From: Aquanectria penicillioides
Taxonomy: Eukaryota > Ascomycota > Sordariomycetes > Hypocreales > Nectriaceae
Length of the DNA stretch: 64,000 nt
Assembly: GCA_003415625.1 (NCBI GenBank)
Contig: PYIU01000007.1
Location: 3,968,001 to 4,032,000 of the forward strand
Reading direction: 5' to 3'
Shown here in pieces: positions 11,116-23,902 of this stretch (within the stretch, counting starts at the first letter, position 1; each line of letters begins with the position of its first letter). A program made the translations under genes and the position numbers. The notes under the pieces are model-generated. The model was given only the letters and a program-made list of their open reading frames with translations. It made no database searches and had not been told where the DNA came from.

Positions 11116-12440
11116 GGTAACGATCACGAGTGGGTGTAGAGCTGGGATGCAAGTTGCAGACCATGGACGGTGGCGGGCTAATATACTCCTGGAGTCATCT
11201 TCTAGTTCTTAGCGACTGGGTTCCGTCTAATCTGCACTGAACTAGGATCAGTCGTCAATATCAATGGCCGTGCCATCCGAAATGAATGAATGCGTGCGAA
11301 CACCGATGGCGACCAGGTCTAGACAATGCTAAGGCTATCCCCCCTACAGGCCTTCCATGCCGTCACGCTGCATAGGGGAACAGTCTTGGCAGGGACCGAC
11401 GCAGGCACGTTGTCATAGTTGACTGAATAATGCAGGATACCGGTAGTACTCAATTGCGGGAATAATGGGCCCTGGTAGGTCCCCGGATGCAAGTGTATGA
11501 CTCGCAAAGGGCACTCCCAGTTTGTGGCGGAATAGCCTGCAGATGGCACATGTAACGAACTGTCAGAGCCAAGACAGGGTGCGTCGAAGAGTGTTATCCG
11601 CACACTATGGAAAGAGCCTCTTGTTCCCAATTCAATCGCTCCAATCTCTTCAATCTCTTCAATCTCTGCCGCGGGGTCAACTTGGTATTGAGTCGGGAGA
11701 TGAACCAACAACCGGGTTATGATGCAGTGAAGCCTAACTTGATCTGGGGCATCGCTTAAGCAGGGTCGCATCGATTACCTTGGTCGGGGAACCGTTAGGG
11801 TGACCCCGAATGTTACATTGCGGAGGCGACACATACCCTGGCCCAACAGCCTGGGATTCGGAATCCTCTCTTCTCGGCAGTAAGCACCGATCAGATCATC
11901 TAGGGAGGTTCTTCGCATTCCCAGATCGGTACCGACATCCAGGTCCTTGTGAAGAGGCTCGTGCGATGCACTTAATCCAGATTCAAGACGTCGTGCAGCT
12001 TTCGCCCACTCTTTGACGTGGCTCGTGCAAGGCCCACATGCGATATCATAACGAATGGCCTGTCAACCTCGGCAGGGTTTCGTTTCTGATGACCATCTCG
12101 CAACACTTTACGTGTAAAGACACTTAGGAACGAGTATTGACACCATGTTCGGTCTATTCGTCCAGGGTTACGACCCCCCCGAACCAACCGAGCAGGGATC
12201 ACACAGAATCCTAGCGCAACTAAACCCCCTAGAACAAGTCTAGGTCCGAGCGCATTGCTCCTACTTGACTGAGGGGTGAAACTGTCTGTTGCAAAGGGCG
12301 TGGCAGAGCGTATTCTCGGGGGAAACAGTATGTACTTTATAGACAAAGGAATAAATCTCGCACGCCGTCCCCTTGAAGGGTTCTGCAATAATTCTGCAGG
12401 AAACGAGAATAACGAAGTTATTCATCTCTACGACATCGCC
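11116..12440. other. Divergent intergenic region between tyrosinase and rhodopsin-domain gene
   Basis: This holds the promoters of two divergently transcribed genes. A minus-strand open frame of 150 codons (11319-11771) has no recognisable features and its composition argues against coding. A short imperfect repeat of TTCAATCTC units lies at about 11636-11672. Confidence 0.5.
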
Positions 12441-13687
12441 ATGGCTTCGAGCTACCCTCCAGGGACAAAGTTCTGGGAGACGCCCGACTGGGCTGGCGGA
12501 ACACAGGCCAAACTCAACATTGCCTTGATCATCATCTCGGGCTGCTTCCTGGCGACCCGTCTGTATGTCAGAGGATTCATGACCAAATCCCTTGGTGTGG
12601 ATGATCTGGTGGCATGTCTGGCATTCGGCGTCATCACCACCCAGTCCGGGTTCAATATTCACCTCAAAGACTGCGGCGCTGGCGCGCACATGGACTTGAT
12701 CCCGGAAGAGCTGCTTTTGAAGTTCTTCGAGGTAAGGCGCGCAGGCAAGTCGGCTAATCGACTTCGGCTAACAAATGAAGGGCCTTCAAAATCTGAACCT
12801 GCTGTACTTTTGGGGCGTCGGGCTTGATCGACTAGCCGTCCTCGCCTTCCTCCCACGACTGCACAAAGACAAGATTTTCCTGCTCCTTGTCTACCTCGTC
12901 TCCGGAATGGTGCTCGTTTCCACCGTTGTGTGCTTTTTCATCAGGCTTTTCCATTGTAATCCGGTAAAAGACGGCTGGCTCCCGCCACTGCCGACTCTGA
13001 ATTGCCTACCTCAGTCGAGCATGGACATGATGATGACCGGGCACGGCATTCTTGGTATAATATTTGACATCATGTTGATGGCCCTTCCGATATGGGTCAT
13101 CTACAAGAAGATGCTGTGGTCGCGAAAGACGTTCCAGGTCATTGCTGTCTTCAGTGTGGGAATCTTTGTTGTTGTCACTGGCATCATTCGCCTGTACTAC
13201 ATCCGGACCATGGACTGGGGGACTGACTCGTGAGTCCCGTGTATCCTGTGACCAAACTCCGCTAATCTCTTGTAGGACATTCAAGATGGCTACAATCGGC
13301 GTGTGGACCGACCTGGAGTCCCACGTTGGCTTCTGGTGCGGTTGCTTTCCTTCGCTACAGCCCATTATCCGAACCGTCGCGTTCAAGCTCGGGTTACGAA
13401 GCGCTCTCAACAGTTATCCCACGGGAAAGCCCACCAGCAACAGCAAAGGACTAAGTTCGGCATCAGCAGCCATTCGTTCCAGAAGCGGTTATCTTCGAAA
13501 TGGCAGCGGAATCGACGTCGATGCGGAGTTGAATCATACAAACAATAGCCAAGAGGGCATCATGTCGAGTCCGAACAACTACGAGCTGAGGAAATACGGG
13601 GAGATTTGCAAAGAGACGACTGTTACGATACAGGTCGATGATGACTCAAAAAAAAGTAAACGGGAAGAGAGTTGGGCGGACATTTGA
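12441..13687 (+). CDS. Rhodopsin-domain (Fung_rhodopsin, PTH11-related) integral membrane protein
   Basis: Three exons, 12441-12731, 12781-13229 and 13276-13687, with introns of 49 and 46 bp, give 383 residues. ATG 12441 sits in a strong context (TCGCCATGGC) and directly precedes a short hydrophilic N-terminus. Family hallmarks are GVDDLVA after the first helices, LYFWGVG, CNPVKDGW with the paired Cys loop, and WTDLESHVGFWCGCFPSLQP near the last helix. Six to seven membrane helices are visible. The C-terminal tail of about 110 residues is hydrophilic and Ser-rich. Members are seven-helix proteins of the fungal plasma membrane, some with receptor-like roles such as PTH11 in surface sensing. 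There is no CFEM domain here, so a specific sensing role is not supported. The gene is intact. Confidence 0.88.
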
Positions 13688-14488
13688 TATGAGTGGAGTT
13701 TGAATACGAGTGGCATTCGTTGGCATCTTTCTTTGTCTTTTCGCAACTTTAGGTCTTGAATTGGCGCCCCACTAGGTGTATGTACAAACCAAGTCAGACT
13801 ATGATGACCCATAGCAACCTGAGGCTAGGAGTAATAAAAGTGAATCTATCTACTGGCTAAATTCCTCCTATTAGCATATGCCAAGAAGTGTTGCGTTATT
13901 ATAGCTAGGGGGGGTTGGTGTACTGATTGGTTGTGACTTACCCTAGAGTGCAGCATGCACCTCGGGATGGAGTCACAATACGTGTGCATCGCAGGTGCAA
14001 TCACGGCTTCTGGGCATATTCTAACGTCGTGAGAGTTTACTGTGCTGAGAAACGTTCTCCTACCAGCTGTTTGGAACGCCGTCGCAAACTCTAACTTCCC
14101 ATCCATGTGATCTACATTTGATCCGTCGATCTAGAAGCACCTTTGTCTAGTCGAAGCTTTGGCCTTGGGCCCCGCACGCTGTCGATGACGCCACTTACAT
14201 GGGTGGCGTACTGTGGAGACCAGAGATGAGACGCTTGAGTGAGCGATTGGAAGCTATGGAATGTTAGATGCATGTCTTTCAGCGTTTGACTGAGAATGAT
14301 CACCAATTAACTCCAAGCAAGGGAGCCACATTCTGAAGTCTCTCAATGACACGGGAAACCAGGCGCTTTCAGCAGCGGAGTCCTGAGACAACCTGATACC
14401 GGTATTTGGGTCTCCTTTTAGTATTCACCATCTCCAATATGATCATATCAAACCAGATAGATATGAACCAAGTCAAGCATTCAATACT
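13688..14488. other. Intergenic region
   Basis: Only short open frames of 86 codons or fewer are present and none has recognisable features. It separates two convergent genes, the rhodopsin-domain gene and the GST. Confidence 0.5.
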
Positions 14489-15358
14489 CTAATCGTTTCG
14501 CTCTGTCCACAAGCTCATTGCATCCAAAAAGTTCAAATGTGTCTTGGCGTCCCCGCTTCTCTTTAGTACTTCCTGATACTCCTCATCTCCCAAGCACTTA
14601 AAGAAGAGCAAGATCGCTGCCCAAATAAAATCCGTATAGCTGACAGTGTCGCCCAAAAAGTAGGGCCCCGAGGAAACCTCTTTGAGTAGCGTCGTTATCT
14701 CTCGCGCAAATGGCTCAGCTCTTTCAAACGCACCAGGACTCTGCTGCATTCCGTAGTCGTAGAGTGGCATGCCCACATCCTCTTGACGAGTAGTGAGAAA
14801 GAAGTCGAGGCTCTTGTCGCCGATTATGTTCTGCGCCACTCCGGGGACATAGATTGGCGTGAGCTCTCCCATGAAATCTATCATGTGCTTTCTAAACTTG
14901 AGCTGCATTGGCGTGTTTAGTGGCAAGCTTGGCTCCGGGTGCTTCTCCTCAATGACATCGGCAATTTTGTAAGAGTCCATGACATAGGAGCCGTCGGGCA
15001 TTTGTACTGCCGGGAGAGTGAATTGAGGTCCCCCTTCGTTTGGAGGGACACTGGTATGCTGGTTAGCTATGACGTGCTTCTTGAATGGAGAGGCTACTTC
15101 CTGCTCATTTAGTCGCGTCCTGATGTCAGGATATTCAACCTGCTGTCGTTAGAGAGCGACTAGTTCACATGGTTCTTACTTGCCCATTCTGTCTTGTAGT
15201 CGAGACCTTTATAGTTGAGAAGTAATCTCGCTTCGTCGTGATTAGTATTCATAGGTTCGAGTGTGAATGGGTGGATTACTCCTCCAGGTGTTCATCGACC
15301 AGCACACCTGGGGTGCCCTGGTGGGGATATCGAACAGTGTGTAAGTACCAGGTGACAT
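14489..15358 (-). CDS. Glutathione S-transferase family protein
   Basis: Three exons on the minus strand, 15358-15280, 15230-15184 and 15139-14489, give 258 residues. Intron 1 (15231-15279, 49 bp) is GT-AG and joins NTWR-T-RLLLNYKG. Intron 2 (15140-15183, 44 bp) has a GC-AG boundary (GG/GCAAGT...CAG) and joins YKTEW to VEYPDI, exactly as the family requires. No in-frame GT alternative works. The N-terminal thioredoxin-like half carries the RLLLNYKG and KTEWVEYPDI motifs of fungal GSTs. The C-terminal helical half includes GPYFLGDTVSYTDFIWAA. Such enzymes conjugate glutathione to electrophiles in the cytosol or take part in secondary metabolism. With the ABC pump and tyrosinase nearby the context fits detoxification, but no cluster is proven. 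Confidence 0.88.
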
Positions 15359-17856
15359 TGAAGGGCGTTTAGTGTCGAAATTTGGAAATAACAGGTTTAA
15401 AATGCTGGTGGAGGAAGTTTGATTGATAGAAGAGAGTCGACGGTGAAGCAGCCCCGGCATAGCCACGAATTAATCAGCTGATTTGTAGCCAATCATTATC
15501 CATGTTCCACAATGAGCAGGGTTTCATAACGAAGCAGCTACTATCGCCTTATCAATGGCGCCTGCATAAGCCAGGGTTGCAGTAAGGAGAGACCGCTAAA
15601 CTCTGTCCTGCCTCCTTGGGCCTAGTTAGCTGAGCTGCGAAAAGTCAGGGGTCTTCTCTGACAACATGGTATTCCAACCCACCCTTGGTTCGAGTGTTAT
15701 GTCCTAGGCTAACCATTTGTCACTTTCTGCAGACGGAAGATCTCAAATGTATCCTATTCCGCTGGCTTGGCCAGCCGATATCTACAAATTGCCCGATGTG
15801 AGACATCAAGACTGCTCGAGTCCTGCACATTCATCTCGGGAGCAAAATTGCTTGCGGCAACACATGATCCAACACCGTCGTTCTCATCCGCTGTTTGGTG
15901 AATGCAAGCTGAGAACCAACTCGAAATACATGGCCGACGATGCGATGCACAGATATGCGCCCTGGGCGAGTCGACTGATGTTCCTATGCTTCGTCTCTGG
16001 GAAGAAGACTGCCATGATGTAGTACCAATTGTTAACGCAGCAGCACTTCCATTGTCGTACATGTGATTTCAATACCTACAGGTGCAAGTTGCGATGGTTG
16101 GCCTAGCTTTCATCGACTGATCGCTCAATGTACCATTTAACCAGTGATGCGAATCAGTGCCTTATAGACCATAATATCCTGTGTTACTCTTAACCGTGGC
16201 ACAGGTAGACCTTTTGGTGTAGCAGTCAAGGTTTATTACCTCCAATTTCCGTATCAACCAGGAAACAACGGAAACGCTCCCGAGACTGCAACAAATGGAC
16301 GTCACCGTAAATGCGAGCGTAATTTGAACGCGTGGAATAGGTGCATTGATAATAAAGATGCTCATTCATAAATAGCTACACATCTACTTTTAGCCTGACA
16401 TGTGGATTTGGAAGCTACTACGTTGATGGAAATAGAATGACTACAATAGAACGAATTGGAGAATTGTGCTCCCAAATTGCTACGCAGTTGTTAGGTAGAA
16501 ATTTCAATATGATTCCCCTTGCACTTAAATGGCAGTTATGTCGCTGCTGGATTGATCGACCGTTGAAACCGCTAGCCAAGCTTCAACTAGATCCGTACTA
16601 TTTGTTGTATCCTGCTTGCAAAAAGCAAACCCAACGTACCATATAAATTGGCCATGTCACCCCCTCTCACACTGCCTTGGCTCATCTTGTCCTATACCCT
16701 GCCGATTCTGGGCTATCGTGGAAAAAGCTTGGTGTGTCTCCAATGTTTGTAATCATCACTGATGCGCTATGTCTCAATTGCATTCGCTGAGTCCAAATAC
16801 CAGAGACTACTAGATTTGGTCGCCTCGTTTGGCGAACGAGTTGCGGGTGGGAGCGTAACTCTACCCATGCTTCTATTCTAGTAAGCACAAGTCCCTCATA
16901 CTCGTCGAATGGTACTAAAGCTTGCTCTCGGTATACTTTTCACGGCGCTGTCATCACAATCTTTGGGCCCTTTCAACGTGAAGAAGAATCGTTCAAATTG
17001 GCCTCCTTCTCTTCTCACGACATCTCTACAGCGGCCGCGTTTACTGTGTCCATGAATCAGCTCAAGCGCCTCGCCAGGATCCACTCAAGCACTCGCCCTG
17101 GGAATTCTGGCGTTTTTGTCGACCACCCTGATATATGTTTTCAGTGGGATTTTAAAAGATCCTCGTGACGAGGAGTGTAAGTTTTGCTTCAACCTCTGCA
17201 TGGTTCCTTGTTCCTAGCTCTTTGCTTGGTACCCTTATCGGTCCTATGATCTAGGGAACCTTCTCTATGGCTGTCCGTGATCGCGCCTTGCCGACTGCCG
17301 GGGCCCAGCAGTTGCTGGGAAGGTACATGCCCGTGGGCAGAGGGTCAAGACCTTTGAGAATTCGGAAAGCGCAGCCTTAAAAATTGAATGTGGGAGTCTT
17401 TCTCGACCGTTGAGTCAATCTCTGGTTATATACCTGCTCGCGGCTGGCTATATCCCAGGCGTGCTAACCGGAAGTTGAGACCGAATTCACATACAATGGG
17501 CAGACTCTGGATCGTTGACGAGATAGGGAACATTAGCAGAGAGCTACCTGGGCACTTCTATTTGCCGATGGCCCAATAGAGATAATAATGAGACGATTGA
17601 CATAAAAGTCATGTTTTCTCTGAGTGAACTCTTTTTCGAAAATGGCACTCGACTTCGCGTTCGGGAAGGTCGATGAGACCATCTCCTGTTTCCGGCCTTG
17701 ACAACTTTGGGAATTTTAGGGCCAAAGGTGGAGTACGGGCGCACTGAACGGGAGGTGAAGCCGGATTCTTGAGCCGATGACAACTCCAACAACATTGCTC
17801 AAAGCTCGATCATTGTGACAAGCATTGAAAATCAACTCTAGTCTCAGTTTATAAAC
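15359..17856. other. Long gene-poor stretch with coding-like fragments
   Basis: No intact gene is recognised. A 101-codon frame at 15717-16022 (+) has no family features. Between about 16650 and 17330 (+) several short segments look coding-like, including a hydrophobic segment near 17100-17150 (LSTTLIYVFSGILKDPRD), but stops and frame changes separate them. The region may hold an old, unidentified gene remnant. Confidence 0.4.
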
Positions 17857-18403
17857 ATGGCTCCTGAAAAGTCCATTTTCGATGGTGCAAAGGAGTCCAC
17901 CTCGGCTGAAGAAGCCAGGATCGCCTACCGTGGGCCCCCGCTTCCTAATGTCCTAGAAGATGTTGTTATTCCTGGCATCTTCGACTTGGATTGCGACGAC
18001 CAACGCCTCTGGGTTCCCTAGGCTCTGGATGTCTGGTTCGGGTCCTTGCTGCTCTCTGTTTCACAGGGCTATTTCGTTAATGTCCGGCGTGTCTGCAATT
18101 CCGGAATGCTTTCGCGCCACCGCCACGTAGGCCCGGTCCATGCCACTGTGCTAAAGGTTTGCTGGCACTACCTAGAGAATCCTTGGTGGGCCACTGAGGG
18201 TGGCTATGCGTTTGAGCCTCCTGGAGATATCCACGTATTGGAGGTTCCGGAAGATGTGGAGGAAATGGTCACCATGTTCCATGTCACAGGAACGTATACA
18301 TGTTGACCCAGACGGCAACCCCCTTGACCTGGAGGATGTGTCAAGCAATCTTGCAAAGGTCAAGAAGCATTACGAGGATGTTGGCCAAGAGCAGACTTTG
18401 TGA
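17857..18403 (+). pseudogene. ChrR-like cupin, 2,4'-dihydroxyacetophenone dioxygenase family, broken
   Basis: Starting at ATG 17857 the frame reads as a cupin of the DAD-dioxygenase family: PLPNVLEDVVIPGIFDLD, then RLWVP, then SRHRHVGPVHATVLK with the metal-binding His cluster, WHYLENPWWATEGGYAFEPP and VEEMVTMFHVTG. Two lesions break it. A TAG at 18019-18021 follows RLWVP where Gln (CAG) is expected. Near 18300 the frame stops at TGT-TGA, while the next frame continues VDPDGNPLDLEDV to the natural end at 18401-18403; the offset fits loss of two bases. Intact relatives cleave aromatic ketone substrates or are uncharacterised. The catalytic His residues survive, which suggests recent inactivation. 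Readthrough or assembly error is a minor alternative. Confidence 0.82.
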
Positions 18404-19798
18404 ATCAAACTTGTGCGATAAGTGCTTATAGCTGAGAAGAATACACCGAAATACGCCACCCCTCGCCTTTGAATAAGGTTGGGTTAGTCGCATTGGAGTG
18501 ATTTTCCATCAAGCTATACGACAACAATGTCGTGCCCCATTTTGTGAACTTATCGCACACATACCGGGGAGGAAAATGACAATTCCGTATCTTCCTGTCA
18601 AGGAAGCAGTCTGACATGGCTTCTAAACCTGGCGGCGCTGCGTTTAGGCTTCGTGGAAGAAGTTGATTGTCAGAATGAATACCAGCATAGAGCAGAATAG
18701 TACTCAAATTCCGGCATCACAATTACGACTAGTTCTAGAATTATTTGGGACTGCATGGTTCGATCGCCCAACCTTGATCACCATTCCAATTCTCATTTGA
18801 AGCCGACATTTGCCATAAAAATTTGAAATGCGCACTTCCATTCTCAAGGCGTCAGAGACTCTACAGCTAGTTCGCTGTCAACTGGGCGCCCATTAATTCA
18901 AGTGACCGTATTGCCGTCCGGAATATTCAACCTGGTACATATTTTACAAGTGATTCGCTGATGCGCATCCTGGCAAAAGAGCCTCGAGATGGTCGACAAC
19001 AACACCAACTGCATGGGCACTGGGGTTCTGGATGGCTTCTTCAAGCCGCTTTTGCCCGCCTCGCCTTGTCTCGACTTTAGTGAATGGGCCTTGCCTGATC
19101 ACTTCAACGACAAGCATATATCAGGCAATCTGCAGTTCAGCAAGAAACTTGGTGGTTCATTGGCAAAGAGTGCGCGTTTTTGGAGGCCATAGCAATATCT
19201 AACAATTGACCTCTCAGTTAGAGGCACCAAAAAAACTGCTATTAATATTTAGTTGGAGGTATTGTGTCAATGTGACTGCTAATCCAACTCAATATAAGAG
19301 CATCATTTCCGCACTCGCTTAGCATTCTAACACAAATCAAATTGTTAATCAAGCTGGATTATGGGTGACAATCATGAAGGCAGAAAGCTCCAATGTATGG
19401 GGCAGCCTTGTAAGCTCACTCGATAGCCATTATCTGTTCACTACGAGAAAGTAACAAGTATCAAAATCTAATTGTTTTCTTGAAACTAGGCCTAGCATAT
19501 CCTAGAGTAAGTTGATTTCGGTTTACTCGTCCGCAAGGCGGTCCCATGCCTGAGCCAAGCGCAGCGCTGCTTATCAACTGCCAAGCTTCTCATCTCAACC
19601 CTGGTCTAGAAATGCTGCAAGGTGTAGCCGGCAGCAACCCCACAGCTGAATCCAATGACAATTACATGTATGCGTGGCTGTGCATCTCACCGCCACATAT
19701 GCAACGCCGCAAGATTATTGGAACCTTGCTGATGACAATTCCCTCATTGTGGTTTTCGGATCTTGTCAATCGTCCAACTACGCGCTGCATCATTGGAG
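18404..19798. other. Intergenic region
   Basis: Only short frames are present: 93 codons on minus at 18426-18707, 67 codons on plus at 18989-19192, and 102 codons on plus at 19546-19854. The last overlaps exon 1 of the NACHT gene in another frame. None has recognisable features. Confidence 0.45.
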
Positions 19799-22700
19799 AT
19801 GTTGGAGTCGATATCAACAACTGGTCTTTCCGTGATATATCGGCCAACTGCTGACACGCCGCTTGTCGAGTGAGCTCCCAGCACTAATCCCGTCACGCAA
19901 GCTGACACGGCTCTCAGTATCGTCATTATCCATGGACTAAAAGGACACCCATACAAGACATGGACATCTCCCCAATCATCCGATTCTCCTTTGTCACCAT
20001 CTCAACCGTTTTCAAAGAGGAGCTCCCAAGAAAGGCAGAAAAATGTCGTGCGGAGCGCAATGTCTTGGCTCAAGGAGAGATCATCAGATAAGGCTGTGCC
20101 AAAAGGACCTCAACTCAGCAAACAGGACAGCCATCAAAGCCTGGGTCGTCTTTATTGGCCTGCAGATTTGCTACCCGACGAGTGCCCGCGTGCTCGTATT
20201 CTTACTTACGGTTACGACACTAAGATTACAAAGTACATGTCGGGTGGAACAAATAAAAACAGCATCTTCTCACATGGGAAGGACTTTCTATACTCTCTGG
20301 CGAGAGAACGAGATTTAGGACGCCCATTGATATTCCTTGCTCATAGTCTTGGCGGGATTGTTGTAAAAGAAGTAAATCAGCTACACCCGAAACTAGAACA
20401 TTTGCTAACTGTGCAGATGCTTGCAAAATCATCAACATCCTTGGAGAAACGGTTCAAAAACATAGTTGAGTCAACTGCTGCAATTGTATTCCTAGGAACT
20501 CCTCACCGTGGTAGTCCAGACCTTTCATCCCTTGGGGAATGGGCACGGTCTATTCTTAGCATTCTACGAATGGATACAACTTCAGCTATCTTGGATACGC
20601 TTGGTCTGAAGACTACGGATTTAGAACGCGCTCAAGATTCATTTTCTGAGCTATGGCAGCAATATGACTTTCGAGTTAAGACCTTCCAAGAAGGTCTTGG
20701 TATGACGGGAGTCAACCTCGGTATACTCGGAAATAAAGTTGTTCCTGATATTTCCTCTTTACTGGGAGACCGGCGTGAACATGCTGAGACCCTTCAGGCT
20801 AATCACATGGAGATGTGCAGATTTACCGGGGCCAAGGATCCAAATTACCTCAAGGTCGCGGGAGAGCTTCGTTCAATCTACCATTCGATCATGGAGCTAA
20901 GCGTTAGGCGGCCCGCTAGCAGCCGCTCCAAACGTAGCCACAGGCCGAGAGATCGTAGTGTCTATCGCAATGGAAGGGGACAAGAAAAAATTTGCCTTCA
21001 GTCACTACGATTCCCAAATATGAATAGGCATCGTCAAACGATTGGGCCCCCTGCACTAGAGACGTGCAATTGGCCGCTAGAGCAGGAAAAATATCTTAAC
21101 TGGTTTGAGGACCGTGACTGGGACACACACCGGGGTCTTTTGAGGATAAAGGGGAAACCCGGCAGTGGAAAGTCAACGTTGATGAAGGAGGCTTTTCGCC
21201 AAGCGACAGCGAAGTCTTCACCCGACTTCTGCACCGCGGCCTTCTTCTTCAATGCGAAGGGTGACGAACTGGAACATTCTAGTCTTGGTCTCTACCGGTC
21301 GCTCTTATGCCAGCTTCTGCCTCATTATCGAACGGATCTCCAATCATTGATCCGCTCTCAGGACGGGATAAACAAATCTGGGGAAAACAGTTCGACAAGC
21401 AAAGACTTCCCATGGTCGGAAGCAGAACTACAGAGCGCTGTTCGGTTAATGTTTTCTCGGGAGTCTGCTAAAAGAGCAATCATCTTCATTGATGGCTTGG
21501 ATGAGTGTGACGATGCACGAGCTCAGACATATTTTTGGAGACAATTGACCGAGTCAAGTGGTGGCAGTGGCCGTCTAAGTGTATGCCTATCCACTAGACA
21601 CTTCCCTTCCGTTGCAATCAACCATTGTCTTGAAATAGTGGTTGAAGACCACAACAGCCAAGATATTTCAACCTACGTGGACCAGAAGTTCAAGGCGGGT
21701 ATCGCAGGAGCTGAACCGCGATGGGCATCGCTCTTGCGAGACAAGGTCCTGCAGAAATCTGCTGGAGTATTTCTATGGGCTGTTTTAGTGGTAGACCAAC
21801 TTCTCCAGAAATGGGACGAGGGGAAAGGTCTCAGCTTTTTACAGAAACAGGTTGATATCGTTCCGCAACAGCTGGAGGCCTTGTTTGGAGAATTGATAAC
21901 TTCACTTAACCTGGAGGATCAGCAACTAACTCTTGGAGTGTTTCAGTGGGCCATTCTATCCACCGAACCGCTACGTCTTCATGAATGGCACCACATATTG
22001 GCCTTCCTCAAGAAACCAACACCATCCTCGCTTCACGACTGGAGGATATCAGATGAGTTTACGGAAAACGACGAGCAGCTTGCAAGAGAAATCAAGAACA
22101 TCTCGGGAGGGTTGCTTGACATCAGCGCAAGAGATACAACAGAGGAACCACAAGGCCAGAGCTTCGAAACATTATCGGTTCTTGCTGGGGCAGGATCTTT
22201 CGACCTCGAACACGGCGAGACTCGAGTTGTCCAGGTGATACACGAATCAGTGCGTGAGTTCTTTTTGAAGAATAACGGGTTCACCCTCTTCGATGTGCAC
22301 CTCACAAAGGAAAGCCCCATTGGAATGGGCCATATCACAATCATGAATACCTGCCTGGACTACCTATGTATTGCAGAACTAGACTCCCTGATCCAGGCGC
22401 GAGGCGGTGGGGAACCGAGTTCGGCTCATAGTCATCAGCAAACATCCACCTCATCAGAGTCGAATGAAAGGCCTGGTGAGGCCCAACCTTCGCAGTCGAG
22501 AAAAGAAGGGAAGCAAATCAATGTCTTTGAGACTCTGAGAGGACTACCCAATCTGGCACCAACAATCGACATCCAACATTGGATATCCACAAATGGCTCG
22601 GTTCCTCATTCGCCGCAAGGTTCCACATGCCCTTCATCCCACCCATCACTTTCTGTTCATTCTCAGACATTGCAAGACCACCCCGCGCTTCTATCATACG

Positions 22701-23902
22701 CCATGTTTTCATTTTTCAAGCATGCTCGTCTAGCACAGGCTGAAGGCACAAATCTTGGACTAGTATTTGGACGACTTGACTGGAAAGAGACGTGGAAACG
22801 CTGGGTAGCACTCAGAGAAGATGTACCGTCTGATATTGAATTCGCGGAGTATCTAACATCATGGGAACATTTGAACTGGGGAAAAGATATCAAGGACTCC
22901 GATGAGGGAAAACTCTCTGCATCTATTCGGCGACTTTCAACGCAGACTTCTAACATGTCCTGGAGACCGAGAAGCAGGAGGTCGAGCAGTGTTGCAAGCT
23001 TTAGTTCCGCCAGCAGTCACGTCCAAGAACCCAGGCCTGTCCCAAGTTATAGCCCGCCTATAACTAGGGTATTCAATAATCAGCCTAATTCGCCATCCCA
23101 GATGGATGAGGGCCAGGCTAACGCCCTGCCTACGAGACCTCTGTCCAAACAACGCGACCAGCGCAGCCCCTCGATTCACTCCCAAAATTCGGAAAAGGGA
23201 GCTCCCAGGAAGGGGTACAGTCAAAGGATCCGACAGTCAAACCCAAAGTCCTATTTTGGCTTTGATTACAACCGCCGTTCCTCCTTTGAAGCAAGCTCTC
23301 GACCACAAACCGTCCGCCCCTCCAGCAGCCAGCATGCCAAGCCACCTCCTCAGCCTTGCCGGGCCACTGATGCAGATGCCCGAAAACACAAGATCCCTGT
23401 TGGATATTCCCTAAAGAATTGGGACCCTACCGAGGAGCCAATACTGCTTCTGGGCAGTGTATTCGATGCCAACAGCCTTGGAAAGTGGATATATGACTGG
23501 GCTGTCTATCACCAGGGCCAGGCTACTCCTATTGCAGACATGGCTGGAGAGCTTTGGCTTCTTCTCATCCAACTGGCTGGTAAGATTAAGCGGGCTGAAG
23601 AGATTAGTGGGCAAGTGCGAACTTCCGAGAACCGTGAAATCATTGAAGAGTTTATTGAAGCAGGTGACCGGCTGACAGACAGGCTCAGGAAGCTTCTCGA
23701 GGCATGTGAGGGGCCTATGCTCAAGGCCACAAAGAAGAGGGGTTCTGTACTAGGGAATAATGCCGGTGTTGAATTTGTTGATGCTCTGTTTGGTAGGGAG
23801 AAGCAGCTGGAAAGGACGGAGAAATTGATGCAGAACATTCGTCTCTTCAACCTTCGCTTCGATGCCAACTGCGAAGAGATTCTCATGCACCCTAGAAAAT
23901 AA
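19799..23902 (+). CDS. NLR-like protein: SesB-type alpha/beta-hydrolase + NACHT + C-terminal helical domain
   Basis: Two exons, 19799-19869 and 19918-23902, give 1351 residues. The 48-bp intron has GTGAGC, a CTGAC branch site and CAG. It joins TPLVD-IVIIHGLKGH and removes an in-frame stop. ATG 19799 is the only ATG after the upstream stop at 19733. Residues about 24-280 are a lipase-like hydrolase: IHGLKGHPYKTW, nucleophile elbow AHSLGG near 163, and FLGTPHRGS near 215. A NACHT NTPase follows, with P-loop GKPGSGKST near 435 and Walker B IIFIDGLDECDD near 544, then the HESVREFFL element near 800. Residues about 1017-1185 are Ser/Arg/Pro-rich and probably disordered. Residues 1186-1351 form a helical domain like that of fungal proteins named 'vegetative cell wall protein gp1'. 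No WD40, ANK or TPR repeats are visible. SesB-NACHT proteins are candidate non-self recognition/cell-death effectors. Confidence 0.9.

Noticed and set aside
11319..11771. 150-codon minus-strand frame upstream of the tyrosinase
   Set aside because: No domain, signal peptide or helix pattern, and it lies in the shared promoter region. Probably a chance frame.
16650..17330. Possible P450 or membrane-protein remnant
   Set aside because: One hydrophobic segment only. No family motif could be found in any frame.
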